64,000 nucleotides of DNA from Rutidosis leptorrhynchoides (Eukaryota > Streptophyta > Magnoliopsida > Asterales > Asteraceae): positions 217,313,501 through 217,377,500 of the forward strand of contig NC_092341.1 of NCBI RefSeq assembly GCF_046630445.1, written 5' to 3'. Position numbers and translations under genes: made by a program. Positions 28,574 through 42,797 of this stretch are shown in pieces. How positions within the stretch are numbered: the stretch's first letter is position 1; every line of letters begins with the position of its first letter. The notes under the pieces are model-generated. The model was not told the origin of the DNA. It saw nothing but the letters and a program-made list of their open reading frames with translations, and searched no databases.

Positions 28574-29113
28574 TTATGACCCGAAACAGAAACAGAAACA
28601 CAGCAGCAACTCAGGAGCAAAACGAGCGGGTCTTGGGGCCTGTTTGGTCACGCAGAGCAGCAGAAAAATAGCAGTAAACCAGGCGACTTCTGTAGCTATT
28701 TTGAGTGGCGAATAGCAACAGAAAAATAGCAGGAAAACTGCAGAATAATGGGGTGTTTGGCGGCGATTTAGGACTGCAGCTAGGCAGTCTGTTTTGGTGT
28801 AAAAATAGCAGCAAAAGGCCACTGTTAAGGGGCGGTTTTAGGTGGCCTTTGGGCGGCGAACAGCAACCAGAAAAAACGTAGCAGCAGGGTGATAATTTGG
28901 GCGGGTTTAGGTGGCCAGAAACAGCAGAACGGGTTGTTATTGGTGGTGGTTCACAACAACAAAAATAGGAGCTGCAGTGGGTGTTTTTACGGGCTGTTTT
29001 GGGCGAGTTGGAGGTCGAAAAGCATCAGCAGAAGCTGCAGGTTTGGGTGCGTGTGGTCTGCCAAAAACGCAGCAGGTGTGGCGGTTGTGGGGCTGAAGAA
29101 AACAACAGCTTAG
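28574..29113. repeat. GC-rich AGCAG-repeat block in the element 3 LTR leader
   Basis: Imperfect units related to AGCAGAAAAATAGCAG recur, with clusters of GGCGG and GGTGG. Several overlapping open frames exist but none resembles a known protein. Being downstream of the TATA box, it would be transcribed as leader RNA. Confidence 0.55.
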
Positions 29114-29324
29114 CGGCTGTGGTGGTGGCGGTTCAAGGTGGCCGAAAGTAAGGGATTGGGTGGTGATGGAGACTGCCGAAAATTACAGCAGGAAAGGGGT
29201 GTTTGAGGGTAGTGGTGGTTGGTTTTTAGGGTGGTGGTGAGGACCAAATTGCCGAGAAAAAAAAGAGAAAGAAAAGAGAGGAGATTTTGGTGAATTGTGA
29301 ATGAGATCATTGAGGTTAGGAGGG

Positions 29325-29332
29325 TTTATATA
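29325..29332 (-). promoter_or_regulatory. TATA box of the element 3 LTR
   Basis: CCCTATATAAACCCTCC on the minus strand. Downstream follows a pyrimidine-rich leader, as expected for transcription into the element. Confidence 0.6.
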
Positions 29333-29778
29333 GGGAAGCAATTAGGGTTAGTCTAGGATTACTTAGAGTAAGGACCGAGTAATTAGGAAAGATTTAGAAC
29401 TACTTAGGGAGCAAGTAATAAGATTTAATTAAATTTCTTTATTTTATTTTTGTTATTATTACCTTGGCCGATTTTTTTTATTATTATTTATTTTATATTT
29501 TTTTTAAAGTATTATTTAGTCTTTTTAACTTTTGTTCAAGACTTGCATTTATTTTATCAAGTTTCCAATTGTTTTATTATTTACATAAATGTCACATATT
29601 TATTTATTACATAGACTATATATTTATAATATCACACAAAAGTATAAACTTTAATTAACATAGAGTGTCGACTAAAAATTTACTATTTGGTCAACGTTTT
29701 GGTCAAATAAAGTTTACGAGCACACAAACTCTAAGGGCAAATTAGTAAAATAGAAATGGAAAAATGAGGGTCGTTATA

Positions 29779-30499
29779 TTGATAGAGTTGTATAAATACT
29801 CTTTTTATCATTACTTTTAAGATGTTTGAACTTTTAATGTCGAGCATCACATATCACATGAAAGATGAAGATATATTACGTTCTCACTTCTTTGAGATAT
29901 TATTTGTATGCATTTTAGTTTATAATTTTCCTCTATTTTCTTTTGTTACATTGGTTATAGATATTGCATTTGGATGTTTGTAGTAATTACCTTTTTAGAT
30001 CAAACATCAATTGTATTTTGTGTCAATAATATATATCGTTGCACGTTTGAAGATAAATCATGATAAAAAAAATAAAATAGAAAATTACTAAGCTCAAAAA
30101 TGTTATTTACCTAATGTATTAAATTATTATGTGATTTATTTGCCACATGTATTAAATAAAATTATTATACTAAAAAGACTTTATCTTATAGTGATTTTCC
30201 CACTATGATTAGAAAACAAACTAAATGTGATATACTTCCTGTATGATTTACCCATGACATAAGGTTGTTCGTAATTGACATAGAATGTGGAATGACGATA
30301 ATATGCTCTCAAAGAATGTAGGTTCAACAACATTTAATTGAGAACTAAAGTCTTCTATTAATAGTTTTCCAAATCTTTAAGGGTTTAGTATAAAACTATC
30401 AACCATTGCGGGTTATGCGCGGTTATATTAATGTTGTGGGATATGCACAGTTATATTAATTTAGCGTAGTAAAGCATAATCTATTGAAAGCTTCAACGA
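29779..30499. other. Unique AT-rich intergenic sequence
   Basis: No coding potential, repeat boundary or RNA gene is recognised. It separates the element 3 LTR from the Copia fragment. Confidence 0.5.
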
Positions 30500-30910
30500 G
30501 CCCAACACACCCACTATAGAGGACCTAGATGATACTACACTCACTACACTAACACTTTGACGTTGGTTAGCCTTTAATTTTATGAATCCTTAGTGCACAA
30601 TAATACTTAGGTGACAGTGTCGACCATATATCATTCAGGCGGTATAACCGACCATATATCACTTAGGCGGCAGAGCCAACCATATAATACAAATAACACA
30701 AGTGCACTAAGAACTTAAACACAAACTAAGGCTTAACCGGGAAACTTAACAAAGAACACTTTTATTAATACAAATTACAATTACAATATTACTTACTTAT
30801 GACACTATATTACTCTTCTCTACTTATAAGTTTTCTTTCACTCACTCACACTTTTCTTACTTCTTCACTCAACCTTCTCAAAACTTACCTACAAATGAAA
30901 TCATCACCCA

Positions 30911-30918
30911 TATTTATA
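30911..30918 (-). promoter_or_regulatory. TATA box of the Copia LTR
   Basis: TATAAATA on the minus strand, downstream of the palindromic U3 repeats. Confidence 0.5.
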
Positions 30919-30956
30919 CTACATGTAAACTTCTACACACTAGATTTTTCCATGGA

Positions 30957-31085
30957 TAAATATCTAGATATTTTTACCACATAAAAATATCTAGATTTTA
31001 CTTTTACATTTAATATCTAGATTTTTCTTTTACATTCTAATATCTAGATATTTTTCTTATACATATTAATATCTAGATATTTTAC
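30957..31085. repeat. Palindromic AATATCTAGATA repeats in Copia U3
   Basis: Five to six copies of ATCTAGAT, mostly extended to ATATCTAGATATTTTT, spaced about 20-30 bp apart. Confidence 0.8.
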
Positions 31086-31138
31086 CCATATACATTTCCT
31101 AATTCCATATTATTCTAAATTAGGATTGTATTTTAACA

Positions 31139-31150
31139 CTCTCTCTCAAT
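31139..31150 (-). promoter_or_regulatory. Polypurine tract of the Copia fragment
   Basis: ATTGAGAGAGAG on the minus strand, directly before the LTR start TGTTAAAA. Confidence 0.7.
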
Positions 31151-31151
31151 G

Positions 31152-32010
31152 CTAATTTTCTTTCAATGATGACTTGCAGACCATTCCAAGTGCTTCTCTG
31201 AATTTTGTAAATTTTTGTTTACTTAGGCTCTTGGTGAATATATCTGTAACTTGTTCATCTATCTTTGTTGGCACCATATTGATCTCCCCTTTAAGGACCT
31301 TCTCGCGAACATAGTGATAGTGCACTTCTATATGTATTGTTCTCGCATGAAAGACTGGATTTTCTGCTAGAGTATAGCTGATAGGTTATCGCGGAAAAGC
31401 TTTACTTGATAATCTGTAGATTGATGTAGATCTTCCATTAGTTGCTTCAACCAAGTAATTTCTTGTGTTGCTGATGCTGCCGAATGATATTCTGCTTCTT
31501 GATAAGAATATTGTTGGTTGTCTCTTGCTGCACCATGATATTACTCCTGATCCAAGACTAAACATGTATCCAGTTGTTGACCGTCATGTGTCATAGTCTC
31601 CGGCATAATCGGCATCACAATATCCAGTCACATGACATTCTTTTATTTTCTTGTATAAGATGCCAAAGTTAATGGTGCCCTTAACATACCTTAAGATGTG
31701 TCGTACAACATCACTGTGAGGTTTCTTTGGATTGCTCATATATCGACTAGCCACTCTAACTGCATAAGATATGTATAGTCGACTTAATGTGAGATAAATA
31801 AGACTTCCGACCAACTGTCGATACATGGTAACATCTTCTAGACTTTTTCCTTCATCCGCTTGTAGTTTTATATTTGGATCCATAGGAGTTGAGATGGGTT
31901 TGCAATTAAGCATCCTCCACTTTTGTAAAAGATCTCGTGCATATTTTTATTGTCCCAGAAATAATCCTTATCTTTTCTGATCTATTAAGAGTCCAAGAAA
32001 ATGTTTGAGA
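31152..32010 (-). pseudogene. Copia pol C-terminal fragment (RT/RNase H)
   Basis: Read leftward: FLGLLIDQKR then [25 protein letters not shown], matching the Copia RT connection region; [43 protein letters not shown] of RNase H; and a tail with DIFTKSL near 31240 and stop TAG 31152-31154. Two stops near 31975-31955 and frameshifts left of 31584 break it. The upstream RT, integrase and Gag are missing. Confidence 0.8.
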
Positions 32011-32550
32011 TGAAGCGACCCGTCCAAATCCATATGGACGAATACATCAACATCTGGTCCCATTGCGAGGTACTGACATCTATATGATACGTTTTACAAA
32101 TATCACATTCTTTAAAAAGACACATCGTATATAAATCCAAGGTTTTTGACAACTGATGACTTCTACGTATAGACAATCATTGTAAATAACATTTTACAAC
32201 ACAACAACTGTGATGACTTCCAAATATGATACTCGATGACGATTTTGAATGAAACTTCTTTTGAAATATGCCATGAACGACTCCATGAAATATCTTTAAA
32301 ATGAGCAAATGCATAGCGGAAGATTTCTTTTAACACCTGAGAATAAACATGCTTAAAAGTGTCAATCAAAAGGTTGGTGAGTTCATAGGTTTATTATAAA
32401 CATGATTTCAATAATTTTAATAGACCACAAGATTTCAAATATTTAACCGCACACGTATCTCGTGTACAAAACAACACAGGAATACCCATCTGTATAAAAT
32501 CCTTCTCACAATAACATTTCCTGGTAATCGACATTAACAAAATGCATATA
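32011..32550 (-). mobile_element. Truncated Gypsy LTR (about 540 bp)
   Basis: TGAAGCGACCCGTCC at 32011 and the following sequence match the complement of the 3' end of the solo LTR at 22359-26057, including CATATAGA-type and AACCGACATTAACAAAATGCATATAG segments. The match stops near 32550, where another LTR begins. Confidence 0.65.
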
Positions 32551-33884
32551 GCATATCAGGGGTATTTGTGACCATTCATATCATAATACAGTTGTATAAA
32601 TGAGAACGACTCTATATGAGACGTTTTAAATAAAAACCATTATTAAATTGAATAGCGGAAGCGTAATAAATGTTTACATAATAATCCAAAATAAATTAAA
32701 AATTGTTTTTAATGCAAAGTAAATGTAATGAAATGAAGACTTCAAGTAGCAGCATTCAAATCACCAAGTAGCAAGCATAGCAATCTTCTTAATCGTCACC
32801 TGAGATAAAACATGCTTAAAGTGTCAACCAAAAGGTTGAGTAAAATTCATAAGTTTATAAGTAATAACCAAAGTTTTAGACCACAAGATTTAGTTTAAAG
32901 TTTGATCGATATAGAAATATCAATCTAAAATAGCTGTTGTAGTTTGTAATATCGCGACTAAACAAAAGTTACCCCATGACACCTTGTACTGTCAGTGTCG
33001 TTAAATCATTATTATGTAACCAAAGACCAACGATCAAATGGTTAGAGACGTTACTCTCAATAGACCTACTCACAATAACTAAGTTTGCGTTATACCAAAG
33101 TAATTAACGATATTATGGTGGGGATTTGCATGAATCAAAGCATGATAGTATAAATAACAGTTGAGTAGTTGTGTCTAAGCGTAAAACAATTAAAAACAAG
33201 CATGTGTCTCACCCTAAAGTTATAAACAGTTATGAAATAATAAAAAAGTGGGGCTATGAAGTTCACCTTAAATAGTAGTTGAAGTTAATCCACAAAGAAA
33301 GAATCGATTGAAAGTTAAGTGACCGAGATCTCAACCTAGAGATATAACGTTTGGTCAGTTATTGTCTAACTAGACGTAAAGTTCATTTATTAATATAATA
33401 ATATATTAACAGTGACTGTTCTTGATATAAGTTTCTACTTTTGGAAAACTTCCATTTAAAGTAGGTTTCTAGTTTTGGAAAGTTTAGGTTATAATCCTTG
33501 CTAAGATGTTGTACACTTTGCCCAAACTTCGGTGCTATCAAGTAAGTCAAGAAATGGCCAGATGAGGGTGTCAGGAACTTTCGGCTAGACATAGTCTATA
33601 AAACCTTTCGTTTAATCCAAAACCTTATTCTCATAAGCCTCTGAGACATCATTCACATGACCGTAAGTAGCGGTGAAGTTCGTATAAGCCATACGTTATC
33701 TTTAGATCATAACTCTTACTTGTCACGTACGTATAGGAATACGTCACGCCGATATGTTATTAATATATTAATTATATTCGTTATCGTATTAATAATTCGA
33801 TTACCTTTTATTATTTACTTAAGTGTATATAAGTTTTGGTTTATTATTATGTTATTATATTTTATTTAATATTAATTAATTAAA

Positions 33885-33937
<53 letters not shown>

Positions 33938-35855
33938 ATACGTATTATATTAATCTAATTAGTTGTGTAATAGTAAATATTTATTATATATATTAGATAA
34001 ATATACAATTATTAAATAAATAAATAATTTTTTACAGATTTTTATATTTAGAAATAATATTTATAGTTGATATATAATTTATATTCATTATATATTCTGA
34101 AAATAGATATATACTCCCTAAATTCATTTTTAATTTAATTTAATATCAATTAATTATGTTTATAATTTTTATAAGTTTCATTATGTTCATAAATCGGTAA
34201 AATTTTTTATAAAAATACTCTACCTTATCTTTATATTTATTTTGTATTTATTTCCTTATTTATTTTGTTTTATACATAATAAGAGTTTAATTATGGATTA
34301 AATACAAATTTAACCTAAATATTTAGTTCTATATTTTTAACAGATTCATACAAGTGTTATAAACTCATAAAATTTTTATATATATTTTATTTACTGTTGT
34401 AACTATTTATTACGAATTTTATATTGTTTTTATGTTTAAATAATACATAATTCATATATAATTATAATAATATTCCAAAAATTACCAAAATTATTTTTAT
34501 ATATTCTAACACAGTTTTAAATAGTTTACTATAATTTATTACTGTTCTTGATGTTTAAAATAATTTTTTATCCTTTTATTTTTATATATAGCGATCAATA
34601 TGTAAATAAATATAGTATAAGTATACAATATGATATATAAATTATGATTTTGACTTGAATAATTTTTATAAGTCTAATATATTTATACCGATAATGTCAT
34701 AAAATAAAAATAAATATTCTACTGATCAAAATTATATATAAAAATATGTTTCACCTTAGAATATTAATAATATGATTTTTCATCAGTTTATATGTATTTA
34801 TTTTATTCATTTTTGATTTATTATAATTTTTATAAACTTTCAGTACATAATAATACTTTTTATAAATTTAATCTTATATAATAATTCACAAAAATTATTT
34901 AGAGATCAGAATAATATACTTATATTTATTATGAGTTTGTTATAATTTTTTCATAATTTAATTTGAATTATACATATTTAAATAAATATATATACCGAAA
35001 CATATATAAATATACGTTTTAATTTACAAAAAATACATGTACTAATTATAATTTTGAAAAAATATTTTTCCAGGTTATTTTTATATAGAATAATGATTTT
35101 AAAACCTTTTGATTATTTATTTAGGTATTATTTCGATTTATTAAGAATTTATACAATATATATGTGTTTCGGTAATTAAAAGAAAAGAAAGAAAGAGAAG
35201 CCGAAAAAAAATGAAAATAGAAAAACTTACAAATTAAATTTTAAAGTTTACGAAAGAAGCTCCCAAAATGTTGTGATGAAAAATATTGGGGTTTTGAGGT
35301 CCTTATATAGTTTTTCAATTACTTGGGGCCAAAGTATACTAATACATATTTAATTTTCTTTTTTTTTATAAAATTTTAGTCGGCTCTTTTGGGGGTATTT
35401 TTATTTTATTTATTTATTTATTGGAACAATCTCGATCCATTTTTTATTTTATTCATTATTTATTTTCTTATTATTTTTATGTACACCGAAATATATATAT
35501 TTATATATATACTTGGTATTTTTATATTTTATTATAAATAATTATAATTTTTGAACTTAATTATATTTAATACTTCATAGTTTTATATTTTATATTCGAG
35601 CCACAATGTTTTAAATAATTTCGTTCGTTATAAAGTTAATTATATAACTCTTTATAATTGTATAATCATTAATTAAATTTTATATATGATAATTTAACTT
35701 CAATTTGGGTTCGAGTTGTCGACTGAATATAACCATTCAGTCAATGTTTATTAAATTGTTCATTGATTGCGTTTTGAATAATAACCCTAACGTTATATAT
35801 ACAAAACCCTAGGGTAAAATAGACATTTCAAGATGGAAAAATGAGGGTTGTTAAA
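32551..35855 (-). repeat. Gypsy LTR of element 4, related to the element 3 LTR
   Basis: From about 32580 (ATGAGAACGACTCTATATGAGACG) it parallels 26780 onward. The right end GAGGGTTGTTAAA corresponds to the family terminus and is followed by the polypurine-like complement GTACCTCCCCGTTAAAG. A TATATAAG box lies at 35302-35309 on the minus strand. It contains a (TA)n run at 33886-33933 and long AT-rich sequence. The left end is uncertain. Confidence 0.6.
33886..33933. repeat. (TA)n microsatellite
   Basis: Plain TA repeat inside the element 4 LTR. Confidence 0.9.
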
Positions 35856-36083
35856 GTACCTCCCCGTTAAAGAAAACTTCGTCCCAAAGTTTTCGGTAGA
35901 CTTCTCGGATGTATCAGCATTTGAGAAGAGATGGGGATATTTCCGCTTCATTTGGTCTTCACTTTCCCAAGTATACTCAGGGCCACGTCGTGAATTTCAA
36001 CGGATCTTAACAATAGGAATAGTGCTATGTTTCAAGCATTTAGCAGATCGGTCCATGACCTCAACAGGTTCTTCTACAAACTA
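35856..36083 (-). pseudogene. Chromodomain end of an element 4 polyprotein
   Basis: On the minus strand: FVEEPVEVMDR, then IPIVKIRWNSRRGPEYTWE and EDQMKRKYPHLF, the same chromodomain motif series as the end of gag-pol in the other elements. It lies immediately before the PPT and LTR at 35855. Everything N-terminal is lost; the sequence past 36084 is unrelated. Confidence 0.8.
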
Positions 36084-38254
<2,171 letters not shown>

Positions 38255-38631
38255 TTATAATGAGCACACAAATTTGATGTTAAAACAGTAGGATGAAATG
38301 AAAAAAAAAATAGCATCCATGGGGTGACGTTGAGAGAAACGACGGAGACAAACTGTGGGACAAACGCTGGGCCATTGAGGAAAATATCGGAATACTAGCG
38401 TTTCCATGAGAAACGTCCACACATTTTTATGTGCGGCTCGCGAGTTAATCATAAAATCAACTTGGTCACATTTGAGATCGTTCCCAACGGTTTTCACCAT
38501 GCTTACCGCCCTCATTCAGGACTATGAGGGCTTGGTTGGGGGTGCCTAGCCCTCCTCTAGTCCTTGTTTCCTTTTTCTCACTCGTTCTGCTTTATGTATT
38601 AAAACAACATATTAGAGGACGGATATAAATG
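38255..38631. other. Sequence left of the Copia element with an unrecognised minus-strand ORF
   Basis: A GC-richer patch contains an 86-codon minus-strand frame (38515-38255) without a recognised domain, then a hairpin (GAGGGCT...TAGCCCTC, about 38527-38556). It could be a gene fragment or a small transposon, but no termini are defined. Confidence 0.3.
38627..38631. repeat. Target-site duplication AAATG (Copia, left)
   Basis: Identical to 56963-56967. Confidence 0.9.
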
Positions 38632-38816
38632 TGTTAGCCGAGTCCATTAGTTATGGGTATTATATGCTTTGTAAAGCCCATTCTATAAGGGCCTTATTCT
38701 AGATGCTTCCTAGTCCATTAGTCTTGTGTCTATTTATGTATGAGATATCTTTGATGAGCAGGCAATCAATAATAAAATCAATAACAAACTCCTTCTGTCA
38801 CGTATCTCTCTCAACA
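38632..38816 (+). repeat. 5' LTR of Copia (185 bp)
   Basis: TGTTAGCCGAG to TCTCAACA. Very short LTR. Matches 56778-56962 except at three positions. Confidence 0.93.
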
Positions 38817-38829
38817 TGGTATCAGATTG
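38817..38829 (+). promoter_or_regulatory. Copia primer-binding site
   Basis: TGGTATCAGATTG directly follows the LTR; the first ten bases match the initiator tRNA-Met complement. Confidence 0.7.
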
Positions 38830-38899
38830 TTCAAAACCCTAAAACATCTAAACACAAAAACACGGCTACTCTTTCCTGCTCTCCTTCTTTCACTCGTTC

Positions 38900-41800
38900 A
38901 TGGCAACACCCGGCAAGTATGATAAAATATACACGGTCACCTCTGTGACCCACTTAATCCCGATTAAACTCGACCTCAACAAACACAACTATGTTCATTG
39001 GAGTCAGCTCTTCAGCAACCATTGCGCTGCGTTCAACGTTGATTCTTTTCTGACCGCATCATCCACCTCCGATCCACCACCCGACGATTGGAAAAAGGCG
39101 GATGCGGTTGTTATTGGGTGGATCTATTTGACCATCTCCGAATCCCTCCTAGAACGTCTATTAAACTCGCATCCTTCCACAGCTCATGCGGCTTGGGAGT
39201 TCCTGAAAAACCTGTTTCTTGAAAACAAACGTTCCAAGACTGTGGAACTCATGGCTGAACTTCGTTGTCTGACCATCGGGGACCTCACCGCTGATGCATA
39301 CTTTCGAAAAATAGACTCCATTGCATCTATACTTGATAATCTCGGTTCAAAAGTTAAGGATGAAGAATTGGTTTCGTATGCTATCACCGGTTTAAATGAT
39401 CGCTATCCGCACGCCACTCATATTATTCTCCACAGCAAGGAATTTCCCGACCTCAATACGGTCCGGTCTATGATCACTCTTGAGGAAATGCAACTTCAAC
39501 GCAAAAATCGTGGCTCAAACGACTCGCAAGGCACCCCTTCAGCCCCCACTGCTCTCGTAGTTCAAGCCTCGCAACCAACACCGCCTCGTTCTTTGAATCA
39601 CATGCCTCAGGTTTGCCGGAATTTTACTCGTGGTCAATGTCGATTCGGTGAAAAATGTCGCTATATTCATCAAGGCTCACGCACAAATCATTCTGCTCCT
39701 TCAAATCACGCTAGTAGGCTAACTGGAAGTACTCAGGCTCATTTATTAAACATCATCGCAGCCCAACAAAACCTCTTGGCCCAACAACAGTCCAATCGGC
39801 CTACTGTCCAGCACAATATTGCACTTGGGCCTCGAACACCACTGGCCCAATACACATACCCACCTGGTTTTTCTGTTGATCCACAGCAAGCAAACATCAT
39901 TGGCCACCAGGCCTCTTTTTCTACAGTCGGGCCCAACGCCTCACCAGGTCCAGCTATTCATGGCCATCAGGCCTCTTTTTCTGGATTCCCTGTTACTGGA
40001 TCGAACAACCATTCTGGATCCTACATCCTTGGGCAGCAACAATCACCTATATCTAGCTATCCTATTGGGCCTGGACAACTTACAGCTGGCCCAATTGCTT
40101 CTCCTGCTCACACGAGTCTGACTCCTATTGCCTATGCTACTCAGCCAAGCCAAGCAACTTTAATTCCAAATGCATTTTCAACTACGGCTCTCCCAGACTA
40201 TGGTAATTCGGGTTGGAAAATGGATACCGGTGCGTCCACCCACCTTACTTCTAGCATTAATAACCTGAGTACTGTTTTTAATCATTGTATGTATCCCTCG
40301 GTCGCCGTTGGTGACGGAAATTTAATTCCTGTCACCAATACCGGCCATAGCGTGTTGCCTAATATAAACCGACCCCTCCACTTATCTAACGTCCTCGTCA
40401 CCCCTAATATTGTTAAAAACTTAATTTCCGTTCGTAAATTTACTCGTGATAATAAAGTCTCTGTTTCATTTGATGAATTTGGTTTTTCTGTGAAGGATTA
40501 CCTGACACGCCGCCTGCTCCTCCGATGTGATAGCACCGGGGATCTGTACCCTCTCACCACACCAACCGCAGCTCACCATGCTCTCCTCACCACTCCTAGC
40601 ATCTGGCATCAGTGTCTCGGACATCCAAGCACTGATGTTTTTCGTCGTCTTATATCTAGTAGTTCTATTGCATGTAATAATACAAAGTCTCATGTTCTTT
40701 GTCACGCGTGTCAACTTCCCAAACACGTGAGACTTCCCTTTAGTAGTTCAATTTCTAAAGTTTCTTCTTTATTTGACATTGTTCACTCGGATTTATGGAC
40801 TTCTCCAATACCGAGTCTTAGTGGCTACAAATATTATGTTCTATTTCTAGATCATTATTCACACTATTTATGGGTCTTTCCTTTACGCAATAAATCTGAA
40901 GTTTTTGACAAATTTATATAGTTCCGTACTTATGTTAAAACCCAATTCAATTGTGAAATAAAAGCTTTTCAATGTGATAATGGTGGGGAATTCGACAACA
41001 AACAACTTCACCAACTCTTCCAAAACAATGGCATACACATTCGACTCTCATGCCCTCACACGTCTCAACAAAATGGAAAATCCGAACGCATGATCCGAAC
41101 TATCAATAATCTCATACGTACTCTACTTTTCCAAGCTCATCACCCACCCACCTTTTGGGTTGAGTCCCTTCACATGGCCACCTACCTTCTCAATCTACTC
41201 CCATCCTCCAGCATCAATCACGAAATCCCACACACTCGCCTTTACAAATATCAACCAAATTACTTCAGCTTACGTATCTTCGGATGCCTTTGCTATCCTC
41301 ACTTACACACAACCCACAAACTACAACCTCGATCTACTCCATGCATCTTTCTCGGTTATCCATCCAATCATCATGGATACCGATGCTACGACCTCTCCAC
41401 TCATAATATCATCCTTTCCCGACACGTCACTTTTGACGAAACCTCTTTCCCATATGGTACCATCGACACTTCCCCCCTCAATCCTACGACTTTCTCGACC
41501 CTCCTCCCCCGAGTCTCTTCTCCCGTAGCTTCCCTGACTACCCCACCACTACTCCCGCAGACACACCTAATTCTCCTAATCCACCTACACCTCCTACTCC
41601 ACCTACACCTCCTACTCCTCCTACACCTGACACATCTCCTGCTCAAGAAATCAATCCCAACCCAGACCCTCCACAACCTGGCCCCACCCAAAATACCACA
41701 TCTACTCATCCTATGGTCACCCGTCACCGAGTTGGCATGACCAAACCTGTTCAACGCCTAAATCTTCATGTCTCCACCACATCCCCCACTCCCAAAACAT

Positions 41801-42797
41801 ACTCGCATGCCTTTAGCGACCCCAACTGGCAACACGCTATGTCCGACGAATACAATGCTTTAATTAAAAATGGTACTTGGACCCTTGTACCACGCCCTAC
41901 GGACACGAACATTATCCGGTCCATGCGGCTCTATAAGCACAAGTTTAATGCTGACGGTACTTTAAGCCGATATAAGGCTCGGCTTGTTGCCAATGGTCGC
42001 AGTCAACAAGTTGGTATTGACTGTGATGAGACATTCAGCCCTGTGGTCAAACCGGCCACTATCAGGATAGTACTCAGCCTGGCTATTTCTCGACACTGGC
42101 CCGTTCATCAGCTGGATGTCAAGAATGCTTTTCTTCACGGGAACCTCTCCGAGACCGTCTACATGCATCAGCCTCCTGGTTTTCGGGATCCCGCGCAACC
42201 TAATTATGTGTGTCTCTTACATAAGTCCATCTACGGGCTTAAGCAGGCACCCCGTACTTGGTTTCAGCGCTTTGCGAGCTATGCTTAGCGTGTAGGTTTT
42301 CAGCACAGCCGATGTGAATCTTCCCTGTTCATCTATAAACAGGGTATTGATACTGCCTACTTACTTTTATATGTGGATGACATCATTCTGACAGCCTCCA
42401 CACCTACTTTTCTTCAGCGGATTATCACCTCTCTTCACTCGGAGTTTTCGATGACTGATCTTGGTCTGCTTAACTACTTTCTTGGTATTTCTGTTACCCG
42501 CACTCCCTCTGGGATGTTCTTATCTCAGAAGAAGTATGCCACTGAGATCATTGAACGCGCTGATATGTCCGGATGTAACCCCAGCCGGACACCCGTGGAT
42601 ACTAGCACCAAGCTCACTGCTTCAGGTCCTCCTGTTAAGGACCCCACCTCATACCGTAGTCTTGACGGGGCTCTTCAGTACCTCACGTTTACTCATCCCG
42701 ATATCTCATATGCCGTCCAGCAGATTTTCCTTTTCATGCACGATCCCAGGGAACCACACTTAGCTGCTCTCCGACGTATACTTCGATATGTTCAGGG
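38900..42797 (+). pseudogene. Copia gag-pol, 5' part (Gag, protease, integrase, RT)
   Basis: ATG 38900 starts a Gag with NYVHW and a CCCH finger CRNFTRGQCRFGEKCRYIH (C-x7-C-x5-C-x3-H) near 39615 instead of the usual CCHC knuckle. Then: protease MDTGAS near 40220; GAG-pre-integrase WHQCLGHPS with two Cys near 40605-40695; integrase D (HSDLW near 40787), D-x-G (CDNGGEF near 40974) and E (KSERM near 41080). A Pro/Thr repeat (41580-41640) precedes RT, which has QLDVKNAFLHG near 42110 and YVDDI at 42372. Breaks: TAG 40919, a frameshift in 41490-41580, TAG 42286. Coding stops at G42797 and resumes at T56246. Confidence 0.9.
42793..42797. repeat. Target-site duplication CAGGG, left
   Basis: Flanks the nested chromovirus; the partner is 56241-56245. 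Confidence 0.95.

Larger units (their letters stand above)
26722..29778 (-). repeat. 5' LTR of element 3 (about 3057 bp)
   Basis: The left end is TGTCATACCCCC next to the PBS. The right end is ATGAGGGTCGTTATA, one base off the expected TTACA terminus. The right boundary is inferred from the related LTR at 35855. The middle (about 28560-29310) is a GC-rich block with repeated AGCAG/AAATAGCAG units, in contrast to very AT-rich flanks. The other LTR is outside the window. Confidence 0.7.
30500..31138 (-). repeat. 3' LTR of the Copia fragment (left end approximate)
   Basis: Starts TGTTAAAATACAATCC on the minus strand after the PPT. A TATAAATA box is at 30911-30918. Upstream of it, in U3, repeated ATATCTAGATAT palindromes occur (30957-31085). 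A GGCGG-containing threefold repeat (ACCATATATCAxTxAGGCGGyA) lies near 30620-30680. Confidence 0.6.
30500..32010 (-). mobile_element. Ty1/Copia fragment: RT/RNase H end plus 3' LTR
   Basis: On the minus strand: the distal part of Copia pol (32010 to 31152), a purine tract, then an LTR beginning TGTTAAAATACAATCC at 31138 and ending near 30500 (end not resolved). The right side is cut at 32011 by a Gypsy LTR fragment. No second LTR is seen. Confidence 0.75.

Noticed and set aside
38255..38515. 86-codon minus-strand frame as a gene
   Set aside because: No recognisable motif, no conserved neighbour and no clear promoter; kept only as a note in the intergenic entry.
41401..41754. Arg-rich minus-strand frame of 117 codons
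   Set aside because: Antisense of the Pro/Thr repeat and linker in Copia pol.
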